Notes under the pieces: generated by a model
What the model was told of the DNA's origin: nothing
Database searches by the model: none
What the model saw: the letters and a program-made list of their open reading frames with translations, nothing else
Shown: piece after piece, positions 24,794 through 33,629 of the stretch
Layout: the number at the start of each line of letters is the position of its first letter
Position numbering within the stretch: position 1 is the first letter of the stretch
Assembly: GCF_030812415.1 (NCBI RefSeq)
Contig: NZ_JAUSST010000005.1
Coordinates: forward strand, 248,001 to 312,000
Length of the DNA stretch: 64,000 bases
Direction: 5' to 3'
DNA from: Paenibacillus harenae
GTDB taxonomy: Bacteria > Bacillota > Bacilli > Paenibacillales > Paenibacillaceae
Position numbers and translations under genes: made by a program

Positions 24794-26065
24794 ATGACCG
24801 TACAAATTATTAAAGGCCAGAAGGCCGATCTGACGAAGACGAATCCGGGTTTAACCGAGGTAGTCGTTAGCTTAGGCTGGCGGGCGCCAAGCTCTATTGA
24901 GCTTGATACTTCGGCATTTCTTCTCCGGGCAAACGGCAAGGTAGCCGGAGACGACGATCTTATTTTTTATAATAATCCAACGACAAACTTCATTGCGTAT
25001 CAAGATGGACAAGCCGGCGGCGATAATAAGCAGTTCACGATCAAGCTGCAGCAAGTTCCGGCTGCCATGGAGAAGATCGCATTCTCGCTAACGATCTATG
25101 ACAGCGATAACCGCAAGCAAAATTTTGGACAAGTGGGGAATGCCTTCATCCGGTTCGTCAATAAGCAGACCGGCGTCGAAGTGCTTCGATATGATCTTGG
25201 AAACGACTTCTCCGTTGAAACGGCTATTGTTGTAGGAGAATTATATAGATACAATGGTGAGTGGAAATTCAATGCGGTTGGAGCAGGGTTTGCCGGTGGA
25301 CTGGGAGCGCTGTGCGGCAACTTCGGCATTGAAGTGAATGACGAGCCGGCAGCGCCTGATCCGCAGCCGTTACCGGAGCCGCCGGCCGCAAGGCCTGCGA
25401 CACCGCCTGCGCAGCCGCAAGCCCCTAAGCAAGAATCGCCGCCTGCACCGTTGAACCTCAACTTGAACAAGATCGAGCTGAAGAAAAAAGGCGATACGAT
25501 CAATCTGAAGAAATCGGCGGGCGGCTTAGGTGAAATTCTGATTAATCTCAATTGGAACCAACAGCAGACGAAGAGCGGCGGGTTCTTCGGACGAAGCAGC
25601 AAAGGGGTGGACCTGGATCTGGCTTGCTTGTACGAGTTGAATAACGGCGAGAAGGGCGTTATTCAGGCGCTTGGCGGAAGTTTCGGTCAATTGAACCGGG
25701 CGCCGTTCATTGCGCTTGACGGCGACGATCGGACAGGCTCGGTCAAGACGGGCGAGAATTTGCGCATTAACGGGGCGAGAATCACCGACATAAAGCGAAT
25801 TCTTGTGTTTACCTTCATCTACGAGGGTGTGACAAGCTGGTCGCAAGCCGATGGCGTTGTGTCGGTGAAGCAGGAAGGCGGCCCGGAAATCGTTGTTCAT
25901 ATGAACGAACATGATAATAGCAAAGGAATGTGTGCCATTGCCATGATTCGCAACGTGAACAATGAGACGTTCAGCATTGAACGGCTCGTTCAGTTCTATA
26001 ACGGACATCGGGAAATTGACCAAGCCTATGGCTGGGGAATGCGTTGGGTAGCAGGAAGCAAGTAG
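24794..26065 (+). CDS. Double TerD-domain protein (TerD plus TerA-like)
   Basis: The 423-residue protein fuses two TerD-type domains. The first, residues 1-185, has IIKGQKADLTKTNPGLTEV and SIELDTSAFLLRANGKVAGD. A Pro/Ala-rich linker of about 40 residues follows. The C-terminal domain begins at about residue 235 with INLKKSAGGLGEILINLNW, has VDLDLACLYELNNGEKG and ALDGDDRTGSVKTGENL, and ends with QAYGWGMRWV. The C-terminal half is closer to TerA. The first domain lacks the HTGDNRTGEG stretch found in its paralogs, so its metal site is probably altered. ATG 24794 is preferred over GTG 24788. It is followed by terC after 46 bases. Confidence 0.93.
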   Translation: MTVQIIKGQKADLTKTNPGLTEVVVSLGWRAPSSIELDTSAFLLRANGKVAGDDDLIFYNNPTTNFIAYQDGQAGGDNKQFTIKLQQVPAAMEKIAFSLTIYDSDNRKQNFGQVGNAFIRFVNKQTGVEVLRYDLGNDFSVETAIVVGELYRYNGEWKFNAVGAGFAGGLGALCGNFGIEVNDEPAAPDPQPLPEPPAARPATPPAQPQAPKQESPPAPLNLNLNKIELKKKGDTINLKKSAGGLGEILINLNWNQQQTKSGGFFGRSSKGVDLDLACLYELNNGEKGVIQALGGSFGQLNRAPFIALDGDDRTGSVKTGENLRINGARITDIKRILVFTFIYEGVTSWSQADGVVSVKQEGGPEIVVHMNEHDNSKGMCAIAMIRNVNNETFSIERLVQFYNGHREIDQAYGWGMRWVAGSK

Positions 26066-26111
26066 CAAGTAGTTCGTTACGGTAGTCATCGCACGATAGG
26101 AGGTGGACAAG

Positions 26112-26849
26112 GTGGTAGATTTTTTTAACAGTATCGTAGAAAACTACGGTCATTTTTTCTCATGGCAAGAGGTTGTCGATACGATGACAAGTCCGGAGAG
26201 CTGGAGCATTATTGCCATTCTGGTCCTGCTTGAAGGGCTGTTGTCGGCGGATAATGCGCTCGTGCTTGCGGTTATGGTTAAGCACTTGCCGAAGGAACAG
26301 CAGAAACGCGCATTGTTCTACGGTATTCTCGGCGCTTATGTCTTCCGCTTCATCGCGATCGGCTTAGGTACGATTCTCGTCAAGATTACTTGGATAAAGG
26401 TGGCAGGAGCTCTATACCTGCTTTACATCGCTTATTCCGGTATATTTAAGAAGAAGGGCGAGGAAGGCGAGACGAAGAACAAAGGCTACGGCTTCTGGCG
26501 CACGGTTCTTATGGTCGAACTGATGGATATCGCATTCAGTATCGACAGCGTTATCGCCGCTTTCGGCGTCAGCGAAGAAGTGTGGGTATTGTTCGTCGGC
26601 GGACTTCTCGGCGTACTGATGATGCGCGGCGTCGCGCAAGTATTCTTGAAGCTGATCGACAAGTTCCCTGAGCTCGAAACGACGGCGTTCATCATGATCG
26701 CTATTATTGCGGCTAAGATGCTTGCGGCCGCTTTGTTCCATTTCGAGGTGGACCACTTCATCTTCTTCGGTATTCTTGTCGTCGTCTTCGGCGGCACGAT
26801 CCTGTTAAGCTCCATGAAGAGGAAGCGGGAAGGAAAGCAAGGCGCTTAA
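26112..26849 (+). CDS. terC: TerC-family integral membrane protein
   Basis: TerC proteins are multi-spanning membrane proteins of the tellurite-resistance/metal-homeostasis family, linked to Mn export in Bacillus. The 245-residue product has about seven hydrophobic segments. Its conserved acidic membrane motifs are LEGLLSADNALVLAVMVKHL near residue 35 and MVELMDIAFSIDSVIAAFG near residue 140. The start is GTG 26112, eight bases after AGGAGG; an upstream GTG at 26103 overlaps the ribosome binding site itself. TerC probably forms the membrane platform for the TerD proteins encoded just upstream. Confidence 0.94.
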   Translation: MVDFFNSIVENYGHFFSWQEVVDTMTSPESWSIIAILVLLEGLLSADNALVLAVMVKHLPKEQQKRALFYGILGAYVFRFIAIGLGTILVKITWIKVAGALYLLYIAYSGIFKKKGEEGETKNKGYGFWRTVLMVELMDIAFSIDSVIAAFGVSEEVWVLFVGGLLGVLMMRGVAQVFLKLIDKFPELETTAFIMIAIIAAKMLAAALFHFEVDHFIFFGILVVVFGGTILLSSMKRKREGKQGA

Positions 26850-27072
26850 TTGATTGGCTTGAACCGCATGAATTCCCGCCACATAAGAAAGTTATAGTCT
26901 GTTGCGAACGGCTCCGTCCTTTGGGTAGTAACACACATCCCGTAGATTGCATGCGAATGCGTCCGCGGAGTGTACTTAGGCGGAGTCGTTTCTATATCAT
27001 GAACCATGGGATCTATCGACAGCACTAACGATTGCCGAGTAACCATGCATTCGAATTAAGGAGGAGACGGCT

Positions 27073-28278
27073 CTGAGATATTTTAACTATTTAACGCGAG
27101 AAGAAGAGACTGCTTTGTTCGTCAGTCCGCCCATACCTTTCAACCAATCCTCCGACAAAGATCTGCTCGCATACGCGGTAGGCGCTGCTTTATATATGCC
27201 GGCTACTCGGCAAACGATTGCGGAAGACATTCTAAGCGCAAAGCATGAAGGACTGGTGTCCATCGTCATCGATCTAGAGGATGCGGTAGGGGATCAACAG
27301 GTGGAGCTTGCCGAAGAGATGCTCATGCAGCAGCTTTTTCTCATTGCCTCCTATGTGAAGATCGGCGTGCTGGCTGAATCCCAGCTCCCGCTTATTTTCG
27401 TGAGAGTTCGTGCCGTCGAACAGCTTAGATCGCTGTTGGGACGCTTCGGACAGTTGATTACGCATATTACCGGCTTCGTGCTGCCTAAGTTTACGCCGGA
27501 GAACGGCGAGGCTTATTTCTACGAGATTGCTTCATATAACAAGACGAGGGGCGAATCGAGCCCTATGCTATACGGGATGCCGATCCTGGAGACGGCATCG
27601 GTTATTTACCGCGAGAGCAGAGTGGAAACGCTGCTCGGCATTAAACGTATATTGGACAAGTACCAATCATGCGTGCTTAACGTTCGAATCGGAGCTACGG
27701 ATTTCTCGAGCTTATTCGGGCTTCGCCGAAGTCCGGATATGACGATCTACGAGATTGCGCCGATTCGCGATTGCATAGCCGACATTATTAATATTTTTGG
27801 TAGAGTCGATTCCGGGTACGTTATCTCCGGTCCGGTATGGGAATATTTCTCCAACCGGGAGCGCGTGCTCAAACCTCAGCTACGCATAACACCGTTCGAG
27901 GAGGCGCTCGGCCATGTCGGCCGCGATCTTCGTTCGCTTTATATATCCAATTCCATGGACGGACTGATTCGGGAAGTGATCATGGACAAGGAAAACGGCA
28001 TTACGGGCAAGACGATTATTCATCCGACGCATATTAAACCGGTACAGGCGCTATATGCCGTGACGCATGAGGAGTATATCGACGCTACGAGCATTATTTC
28101 GAACAATAACGGCTATCTTGGCGTCATGAAGAGCCAATATGCGAACAAGATGAATGAAATCAAACCGCATTTGAACTGGGCAAGGCGCATACTGGCGAGA
28201 TCACAAATTTACGGGGTGTTACATGAGCAGCAGCATTTTATCGGATTATTGCCCGGACATGAGCAAGTATACAGTTAA
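27073..28278 (+). CDS. C-C bond lyase of the ter biosynthetic module (HpcH/HpaI-citrate lyase-like), CTG start
   Basis: This 401-residue TIM-barrel enzyme belongs to the aldolase/citrate-lyase-like family found in ter-type clusters. Visible parts are ALYMPATRQTIAEDI, VSIVIDLEDAVGDQQ (substrate/metal loop), FVRVRAVEQL, FVLPKFTPENG, MLYGMPILETASVIY and NVRIGATDFSSLFGLRR. No ATG, GTG or TTG in frame fits the N-terminus. AAGGAGGAG at 27058-27066 is followed seven bases later by CTG 27073, giving MRYFNYLTREEE. The first conventional start (TTG 27115) lacks a ribosome binding site. The end overlaps the phosphoribosyltransferase gene by 56 bases. Its proposed role is to make or cleave a carbon skeleton for a nucleoside-like product. 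Confidence 0.88.
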   Translation: MRYFNYLTREEETALFVSPPIPFNQSSDKDLLAYAVGAALYMPATRQTIAEDILSAKHEGLVSIVIDLEDAVGDQQVELAEEMLMQQLFLIASYVKIGVLAESQLPLIFVRVRAVEQLRSLLGRFGQLITHITGFVLPKFTPENGEAYFYEIASYNKTRGESSPMLYGMPILETASVIYRESRVETLLGIKRILDKYQSCVLNVRIGATDFSSLFGLRRSPDMTIYEIAPIRDCIADIINIFGRVDSGYVISGPVWEYFSNRERVLKPQLRITPFEEALGHVGRDLRSLYISNSMDGLIREVIMDKENGITGKTIIHPTHIKPVQALYAVTHEEYIDATSIISNNNGYLGVMKSQYANKMNEIKPHLNWARRILARSQIYGVLHEQQHFIGLLPGHEQVYS

Positions 28279-29650
28279 CATATTGGACCGGATCGAGGTT
28301 CGAATAGAAGTGACCCATAATCCGTTCGAGCTGCCTGTCGATCTGTTCTTCGCGATGGCGGCGAGAATCAATAAGAAACGTTCCTTCCTGTTCGTCAGCA
28401 AAATGCTCGGTAAGCACATTCCCGTCAATCCGCATACGTCGCTTCTAAGCGGCGCAGCGCTCGCGCTGCTGCTTCTCACCAAGCAGGATGGGGCTACGGC
28501 GCTGCGCGCACGGGCGCTGCTGCAGCAGGCGCTGGAAGGGCTGAGGGACGAGAGTCTCGCGCAGGCCGCGTACGAGGCGCTTATGGCTGGCAAGCTGGCC
28601 CCGTCCGCGCCGCTTGCTTTCATCGGCTTCGCCGAGACGGCAACCGCGCTCGGGCATGCGATGTACAACGTGCTTGCGGAGCGGGCGACGTATATTCATA
28701 CGACGCGAGAGGAAATCCCCGAGTTAGTCTCGGTCATCAGCTTCGAAGAGGAGCATTCCCACGCTGTCGCCCACCGCTGTTACGCCTTGAAGCCGGAAGT
28801 GTTGTCCGGCACGGAGCCGATTGTGCTCGTAGATGACGAGATTACGACCGGCAAGACGGCGCTCAATATTATCCGCGATATTCAATCGAAGTTTCCGCGC
28901 AAGAAGTATTTGATCGCTTCGTTGCTCGATTGGCGCTCGGAGAGCGATGAGCGCGCATGCGAGGAGCTGCAAGCCGAGCTTGGCATTGAGATCGAATCGA
29001 TATGCCTGCTGAAGGGCCGGATTACGGCCGTAGGCAGCCCGCCCGAGGCAGCTCCTATACCTCGTGATCTGTCGGGCCTGCCGGAAGCCGAGCTTGCTAT
29101 CGTTCATATGGGAGATAGCTTGGAGCAGATAGAACTAGCGATAGGCTCGGTAGATTCGAGCGGTCATCCTAACGGCGCTCCGTATACAATTGCAACGGGC
29201 CGCTTCGGTATCGAGGCTGCGCAGCGCCTTGCAATAGACAGCGACATTAGCCGTATCGCTACAGAGCTACGGCAGCATCGCGGCGGCGAGCGGACGCTCG
29301 TAATGGGCACGGGGGAATTCATGTACGTGCCGATGCGCATCGCGGCGGAGATGGGAGCGGGCGTCCGCTATCAATCGACGACGAGAAGCCCGATTCACAC
29401 GTCGGACGAGCCGGGTTATGCGGTGACGAGCGCACAGCCGTATCCATCTCCTGAGGATGGGGATGTCAGGCACTTTATCTACAATGTCGCCCCGGGCCAG
29501 TATGACGACATATTCGTAATATTCGAACGGGATATGGATCCAAGCCGGCTGGCACCGATGCTTCATATTTTGCGCAGGCTGGCAGGCAGCAAGGTGCACG
29601 CGGTATTCCTGACCGCGAATTCGCACGGTTGGGAGAGCACGATGCGATGA
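28223..29650 (+). CDS. Phosphoribosyltransferase with TRSP domain
   Basis: The 475-residue protein has an N-terminal PRTase-type domain (PRTase_2 of ter clusters) with the PRPP-binding loop IVLVDDEITTGKTALNII at about residue 195. A C-terminal TRSP domain contains the eponymous motif in YQSTTRSPIHTSDEPGY and MGTGEFMYVPMRIA. It should transfer a phosphoribosyl group to a base-like substrate. GGGGTG lies six bases before ATG 28223; ATG 28259 is an alternative start. It overlaps the lyase gene upstream, and its TGA overlaps the ATG of the next gene, so stoichiometric synthesis of the module is likely. Confidence 0.92.
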   Translation: MSSSILSDYCPDMSKYTVNILDRIEVRIEVTHNPFELPVDLFFAMAARINKKRSFLFVSKMLGKHIPVNPHTSLLSGAALALLLLTKQDGATALRARALLQQALEGLRDESLAQAAYEALMAGKLAPSAPLAFIGFAETATALGHAMYNVLAERATYIHTTREEIPELVSVISFEEEHSHAVAHRCYALKPEVLSGTEPIVLVDDEITTGKTALNIIRDIQSKFPRKKYLIASLLDWRSESDERACEELQAELGIEIESICLLKGRITAVGSPPEAAPIPRDLSGLPEAELAIVHMGDSLEQIELAIGSVDSSGHPNGAPYTIATGRFGIEAAQRLAIDSDISRIATELRQHRGGERTLVMGTGEFMYVPMRIAAEMGAGVRYQSTTRSPIHTSDEPGYAVTSAQPYPSPEDGDVRHFIYNVAPGQYDDIFVIFERDMDPSRLAPMLHILRRLAGSKVHAVFLTANSHGWESTMR

Positions 29651-30810
29651 GGATAGAGAACAACGCGGATGCCGATGTACGATTGCATGGGAAGGTTATT
29701 GCTCCTCCGACACCGATCGGCAGCTATGATCCCTCCGACGTAACGTTTCTATTGAAAGATATAAGCTCCGTTCAGCTTGAACGGACGACCGAGGAGCGGG
29801 AAGCGGCGATTCAGTCAGGCGTTCATTATTCGGAAATGCTGCCAACCGAATACGAGCCTTCCTCTTCGTATATCGAGCTGTTCCATCGGACGCTAGCGCA
29901 ATCCGCGCAGGATGTGGCGCTTGCCGCGGCCATCGTCGCAGAGCGGATTGCGGAAATGCGGGGCAAGGACGTCGTACTCGTCTCGCTCGCGAGAGGCGGA
30001 ACGCCGGCGGGCATTCTGATCAAGCGGTACTTGGCTTACCGGTACGGCTGGGACGTTAAGCATTACAGCATCTCTATTATTCGCGGCAAAGGCATTGACG
30101 AGAATGCGATCCTCTATATTTTGCAGCAGCATGGCGCGGATACTGAGCTTCAGTTCGTGGACGGTTGGACGGGCAAGGGCGCCATTCGCGGCGTGTTGGC
30201 CGAGGCCGCAGAACAATTCGAGCGCAAATACGGGTACCGAATGAACGATGATTTAGCGGTGCTCGCCGATCCCGGCCATTGCTGCACGACATTCGGCACG
30301 CGCGACGATTATTTGATCCCAAGCGCATGCCTCAACGCGACCGTCTCCGGCCTAATCAGCCGCACCGTGCAGCGGGACGATCTGATCGGCCCAAGAGACT
30401 TCCATGGCGCGAAGCATTATGCGGAATGGAAGGAAGCGGACTTGTCGCATACGTTTGTCGATACGGTATCGGCCTGCTTCCCGGCTATTGCAGACGAAGC
30501 GGCTAGGCAGGCGGAAGAGATGGAGCGTCATCCTGCGGCAGCAACGTGGCAAGGGCTGTCCGACATTCGTATGCTCCAGCAGAAGTACGGCATCGACAAC
30601 GTTAATTTCGTAAAGCCGGGCGTCGGAGAGACGACGCGGGTGCTGCTGCGGCGTATGCCGTGGAAGATTATCGTGAACCGCCTGGACAACCCTGACTTGA
30701 GGCATATTATGCTGCTGGCCGAGGATCGCGGCATACCGGTAGAGGTACTGGAAGGACTTACTTATTCTTGCTGCGGCATTATAAAGCCGCTGAAAGGCGA
30801 TTCGGAATGA
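29647..30810 (+). CDS. StiP/PRTase_1 protein with C-terminal PELOTA-like domain
   Basis: The 387-residue protein corresponds to the ter-cluster protein labelled cysteine protease StiP in some databases and PRTase_1 in others. The nucleotide-binding-like core shows VVLVSLARGGTPAGILIKRY, HYSISIIRGKGIDENAI and FVDGWTGKGAI, and a Cys pair occurs in DPGHCCTTFG. The last 70 or so residues (RMPWKIIVNRLDNPDLRHIM to SCCGIIKPL) fit the small PELOTA-type RNA-binding domain. ATG 29647 overlaps the previous stop (ATGA). I cannot choose between protease and phosphoribosyltransferase chemistry; the RGGTPAG loop favours a PRTase-like fold. Confidence 0.85.
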   Translation: MRIENNADADVRLHGKVIAPPTPIGSYDPSDVTFLLKDISSVQLERTTEEREAAIQSGVHYSEMLPTEYEPSSSYIELFHRTLAQSAQDVALAAAIVAERIAEMRGKDVVLVSLARGGTPAGILIKRYLAYRYGWDVKHYSISIIRGKGIDENAILYILQQHGADTELQFVDGWTGKGAIRGVLAEAAEQFERKYGYRMNDDLAVLADPGHCCTTFGTRDDYLIPSACLNATVSGLISRTVQRDDLIGPRDFHGAKHYAEWKEADLSHTFVDTVSACFPAIADEAARQAEEMERHPAAATWQGLSDIRMLQQKYGIDNVNFVKPGVGETTRVLLRRMPWKIIVNRLDNPDLRHIMLLAEDRGIPVEVLEGLTYSCCGIIKPLKGDSE

Positions 30811-31637
30811 TCTATGCAAGCGATTTGGACCAGACGTTAATTTATTCGGCAAGATCGATAGGGGTACCGACCGATTCGTACGGCATCGTGCCTGCGGAGC
30901 GGCATCAGGAGAAGACGATCGCTCACATTTCGCAGGAAGCGCTAAGACTGCTTGCATACTTGCCGTCCGATGTGCAGTTCGTGCCGGTGACGACGCGGAC
31001 GGAGTCGCAATATCGGCGCATTCATATTTTCCAAGAGGTGATCGTTCCGCAATTTGCGGTGACGAGCAACGGCGGCAACATCATGAAGAACGGCGTGCCG
31101 GATCGTGAATGGCGCGTTAATATCGAGCGGAGGCTTGCGGCTGGCGCGGCTTCGGCGGCGGAAGCAAGGACGCATTTCGCGGGGGTGCTTGCCAGCGATT
31201 GGGTACTGCGCGAGGACCTGTGCGACGAGCTGTTCTACTCGATTTTGATCGATCGCGAGCGGATGGAGCTGGAAGCGGTCATGGAGAAAGCCGAGGCAGT
31301 GAAGTCGCTAGGCTGGGAAGTATCCATTCAAGGACGCAAAATCTATATCGTGCCGTCCGTCATTAACAAATGGGATGCGATCGCCCATATTAAGAGCCGT
31401 CTCGGCGGGCTCGAGGTGATCGCATCCGGCGATTCGCTGCTTGACCGTTGCCTGCTCGATCAGGCGGATTACGCCATCGCCCCCGCTCATGGCGAACTGT
31501 TCCGCGAGAAGCAGCGCGATCCTGCGTCAGTGAGGACCAGGTTCACAGAGCGCTCAGGCATCTTCGCAGCCGACGAAATCGTTAGTTACGTGCATCATAT
31601 TTCACAACAATTGAAAGCGGTGAACAATCCGGCATGA
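30807..31637 (+). CDS. HAD-superfamily hydrolase of the ter module
   Basis: The 276-residue protein begins MIYASDLDQTLIYSARS, the HAD motif I with nucleophile Asp6 and acid Asp8. Motif II is in VPVTTRTESQYRRI, the Lys motif is in NKWDAIAHI and motif IV is in VIASGDSLLDRCLL. It is a C2-capped phosphatase resembling Cof or sucrose-phosphatase types. ATG 30807 overlaps the previous stop (ATGA), and its own TGA overlaps the next ATG. In the proposed pathway it would remove the phosphate from the nucleotide-like intermediate. Confidence 0.9.
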   Translation: MIYASDLDQTLIYSARSIGVPTDSYGIVPAERHQEKTIAHISQEALRLLAYLPSDVQFVPVTTRTESQYRRIHIFQEVIVPQFAVTSNGGNIMKNGVPDREWRVNIERRLAAGAASAAEARTHFAGVLASDWVLREDLCDELFYSILIDRERMELEAVMEKAEAVKSLGWEVSIQGRKIYIVPSVINKWDAIAHIKSRLGGLEVIASGDSLLDRCLLDQADYAIAPAHGELFREKQRDPASVRTRFTERSGIFAADEIVSYVHHISQQLKAVNNPA

Positions 31638-32668
31638 AGAAAAAGGTCAACCTATATTTTAACCGATGGTTCTCGGTCTCCTATCTTTATATGAATCATT
31701 TGCGGAACAATCCGGACGGCGTGGAGTTCAAAATCTTCGGAACGCATCCCGATCCGATGCATATGTCGCTGCAAGGCTGCGATTATGCCGAGGTTGAACC
31801 GGTGCTGGAGGGGGTGGAATACGTCGAGTACCTGGTCGATTTCTGCCGCAAGCATCAGATCGATGTATTCATCCCGCGCCTTAAGATGCTGGATATTGCC
31901 AAGCATGTTCATCTATTCGACGAGATCGGCACGAAGGTGCTCGTCTGCCGGGATACGGTGCTGCTGGAGTCTCTTGTGGAGAAGGATCAGTTCTATAAGT
32001 CGCTTGCCGGCAAAGGCATAATGGAAATTCCCGCATACGAGATCGTGAACAATGCGGATGATTTCAAGGCCGCTTACGAACGTCTCGTTGCCGCCGGGCA
32101 TCAAGTCTGCTTCAAGCCGAATAATTCGGAGGGCGGTCTTGGCTTCCGAATCATCGATAATGAGCGCGACCGGCTGCAGGAGCTGTTCGGTTACGTGACG
32201 CAGCTTACGTCCTTCGAGGATGCTTACCGCACGCTGGCTAGCGTCGACACCTTCGAAGATCTGATGGTCATGGAGCTGTTGCCGGGCCACGAATACAGCA
32301 TCGACTGTCTGTCCGACGAGAGCGGCCGCTTGTTAACGGCGGTGCCAAGACGGAAGGAGAGCGGCCGCCTGCGCGTATTGGAAAACAATGCGGAGCTGAT
32401 CGAAATCGCGAACCGAGTCGCAGATACGTTCCATATTCCGTACAACTTCAACATACAAATGAAATATAACGGCGATACGCCGAAGCTGCTGGAGATTAAT
32501 CCAAGAATGTCCGGCGGTCTTCATGTAACTTGCCTATCCGGCGTTAACTTCCCGTACCTGGCGGTGAAGACGGCACTGGGTGGAGAGGTTGGACCCATTG
32601 CGCCGGAATTCGGCATCTGGGCAAGTCATATCGAGCAACCTATGCGCATGCTTGATTGGTCCAAATAA
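31634..32668 (+). CDS. ATP-grasp ligase of the ter module
   Basis: The 344-residue protein has an ATP-grasp fold. VCFKPNNSEGGLGFRII carries the ATP-contacting Lys and Gly loop. DLMVMELLPGHEYSIDCLSD holds the purine-binding Glu region, and LLEINPRMSGGLHVTC is the metal-binding Glu/Asn motif. Such enzymes join a carboxylate to an amine or similar nucleophile at the cost of ATP. It closes the five-gene overlapping block (last overlap ATGA) and is followed by a 132-base gap with a separate promoter. Its substrate is presumably the ribosylated or dephosphorylated product of the preceding enzymes (inference). Confidence 0.92.
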   Translation: MKKKVNLYFNRWFSVSYLYMNHLRNNPDGVEFKIFGTHPDPMHMSLQGCDYAEVEPVLEGVEYVEYLVDFCRKHQIDVFIPRLKMLDIAKHVHLFDEIGTKVLVCRDTVLLESLVEKDQFYKSLAGKGIMEIPAYEIVNNADDFKAAYERLVAAGHQVCFKPNNSEGGLGFRIIDNERDRLQELFGYVTQLTSFEDAYRTLASVDTFEDLMVMELLPGHEYSIDCLSDESGRLLTAVPRRKESGRLRVLENNAELIEIANRVADTFHIPYNFNIQMKYNGDTPKLLEINPRMSGGLHVTCLSGVNFPYLAVKTALGGEVGPIAPEFGIWASHIEQPMRMLDWSK

Positions 32669-32712
32669 TCGTATTTACTAGGTGAATCCGACCTCTGAGG
32701 CCCGTGCGCGAG

Positions 32713-32742
32713 TTGACATGACCCTTCTGTTATTTCTACAAT
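32713..32742 (+). promoter_or_regulatory. Sigma-A promoter of the xpaC-like/telA operon
   Basis: TTGACA at 32713-32718, an 18-base spacer and TACAAT at 32737-32742. The coding region starts 58 bases downstream, after TAGGAGG. Confidence 0.75.
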
Positions 32743-32800
32743 ATAAGCGATTATAAGTTGCACAAGTAACTTAAAGACACGGCTTTAGGAGGTAGGATTC

Positions 32801-33556
32801 ATGGGATCGAAAAAAAATATGCTAATTGGAGCCGGCGTCGGTTACGTAGGTGCAGTCATTTCGAGCTGGTTCCTGCCGGAATTGGCATCGCTTGTCATTC
32901 CGGCTGCGGGAGCGATGGTCGGGGGACTCATTCCCAGTCGCAGCAGAACGCGGAATTCTATTGATGCTACGCCGTCTTCGCAGCAACTGCCAAGCGGTGG
33001 ATATAATGGCGGGGAGCCTATACAAGGGGGGCCGAATCAAGGGCATTCATACAGTCCGCACCTCTTCAACCCGCAGCAGGGCGCACCTATTCAGCAGCAG
33101 CCGGAACCGCCTCGAGCCGCTCCAGTCGCAGAGGAGAAGCCGAAGCCCGTGGTTAGCGCTGAGTTTGCTCCCGTGATCGAGTATTTGGAAGTGCTGGAAG
33201 ACATGATTATTTCCGAAGGGCAGAAGAATACGCTCGACAGCGAGATCGTCGACAAGTCGTTGTCGTTGTTCGCCCGCGTACAGCGGGTCATTCCGCTGCT
33301 GGATCAATTGGGCGACGGCAATATTAATCATACGATTCGGAGACTGGTGCTCAAAGATTTGAACGGCTTCATTAATCCGTTCCTGCGCCTCAGCGGGGAA
33401 GCGAAGAGCAAGAACCGCCGCACGCTGCTGAATGGCCTTAAGGATGTCGATACGAAGATTTCGGATATAGCGTCTACGATCGAACATAAGGACTTGCTAG
33501 AGCTGCAGACCAAGGCGGAGCTTATTCACCAGCGCTACAGAGGCTCCGATTTATAG
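32801..33556 (+). CDS. XpaC-like membrane-associated protein, partner of TelA
   Basis: The 251-residue protein opens with a hydrophobic region rich in Gly (MLIGAGVGYVGAVISSWFLP then VIPAAGAMVGGLIP), probably one or two membrane segments. A Pro/Gln/Gly-rich linker of about 75 residues follows. The C-terminal helical domain (IEYLEVLEDMIISEGQKNTL to LIHQRYRGSDL) resembles XpaC-type domains that are encoded next to telA. Position, size and helical C-terminus support the family call, but sequence similarity by eye is modest. TAGGAGG lies ten bases before the ATG. The telA gene starts 73 bases downstream. Confidence 0.7.
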   Translation: MGSKKNMLIGAGVGYVGAVISSWFLPELASLVIPAAGAMVGGLIPSRSRTRNSIDATPSSQQLPSGGYNGGEPIQGGPNQGHSYSPHLFNPQQGAPIQQQPEPPRAAPVAEEKPKPVVSAEFAPVIEYLEVLEDMIISEGQKNTLDSEIVDKSLSLFARVQRVIPLLDQLGDGNINHTIRRLVLKDLNGFINPFLRLSGEAKSKNRRTLLNGLKDVDTKISDIASTIEHKDLLELQTKAELIHQRYRGSDL

Positions 33557-33629
33557 AAGTACGAAGGAAGATCATTCGCGCCGCGAGTGAGGCTTAATGC
33601 TTAATAAATCGTTGTAGGAGGGATTTAAG

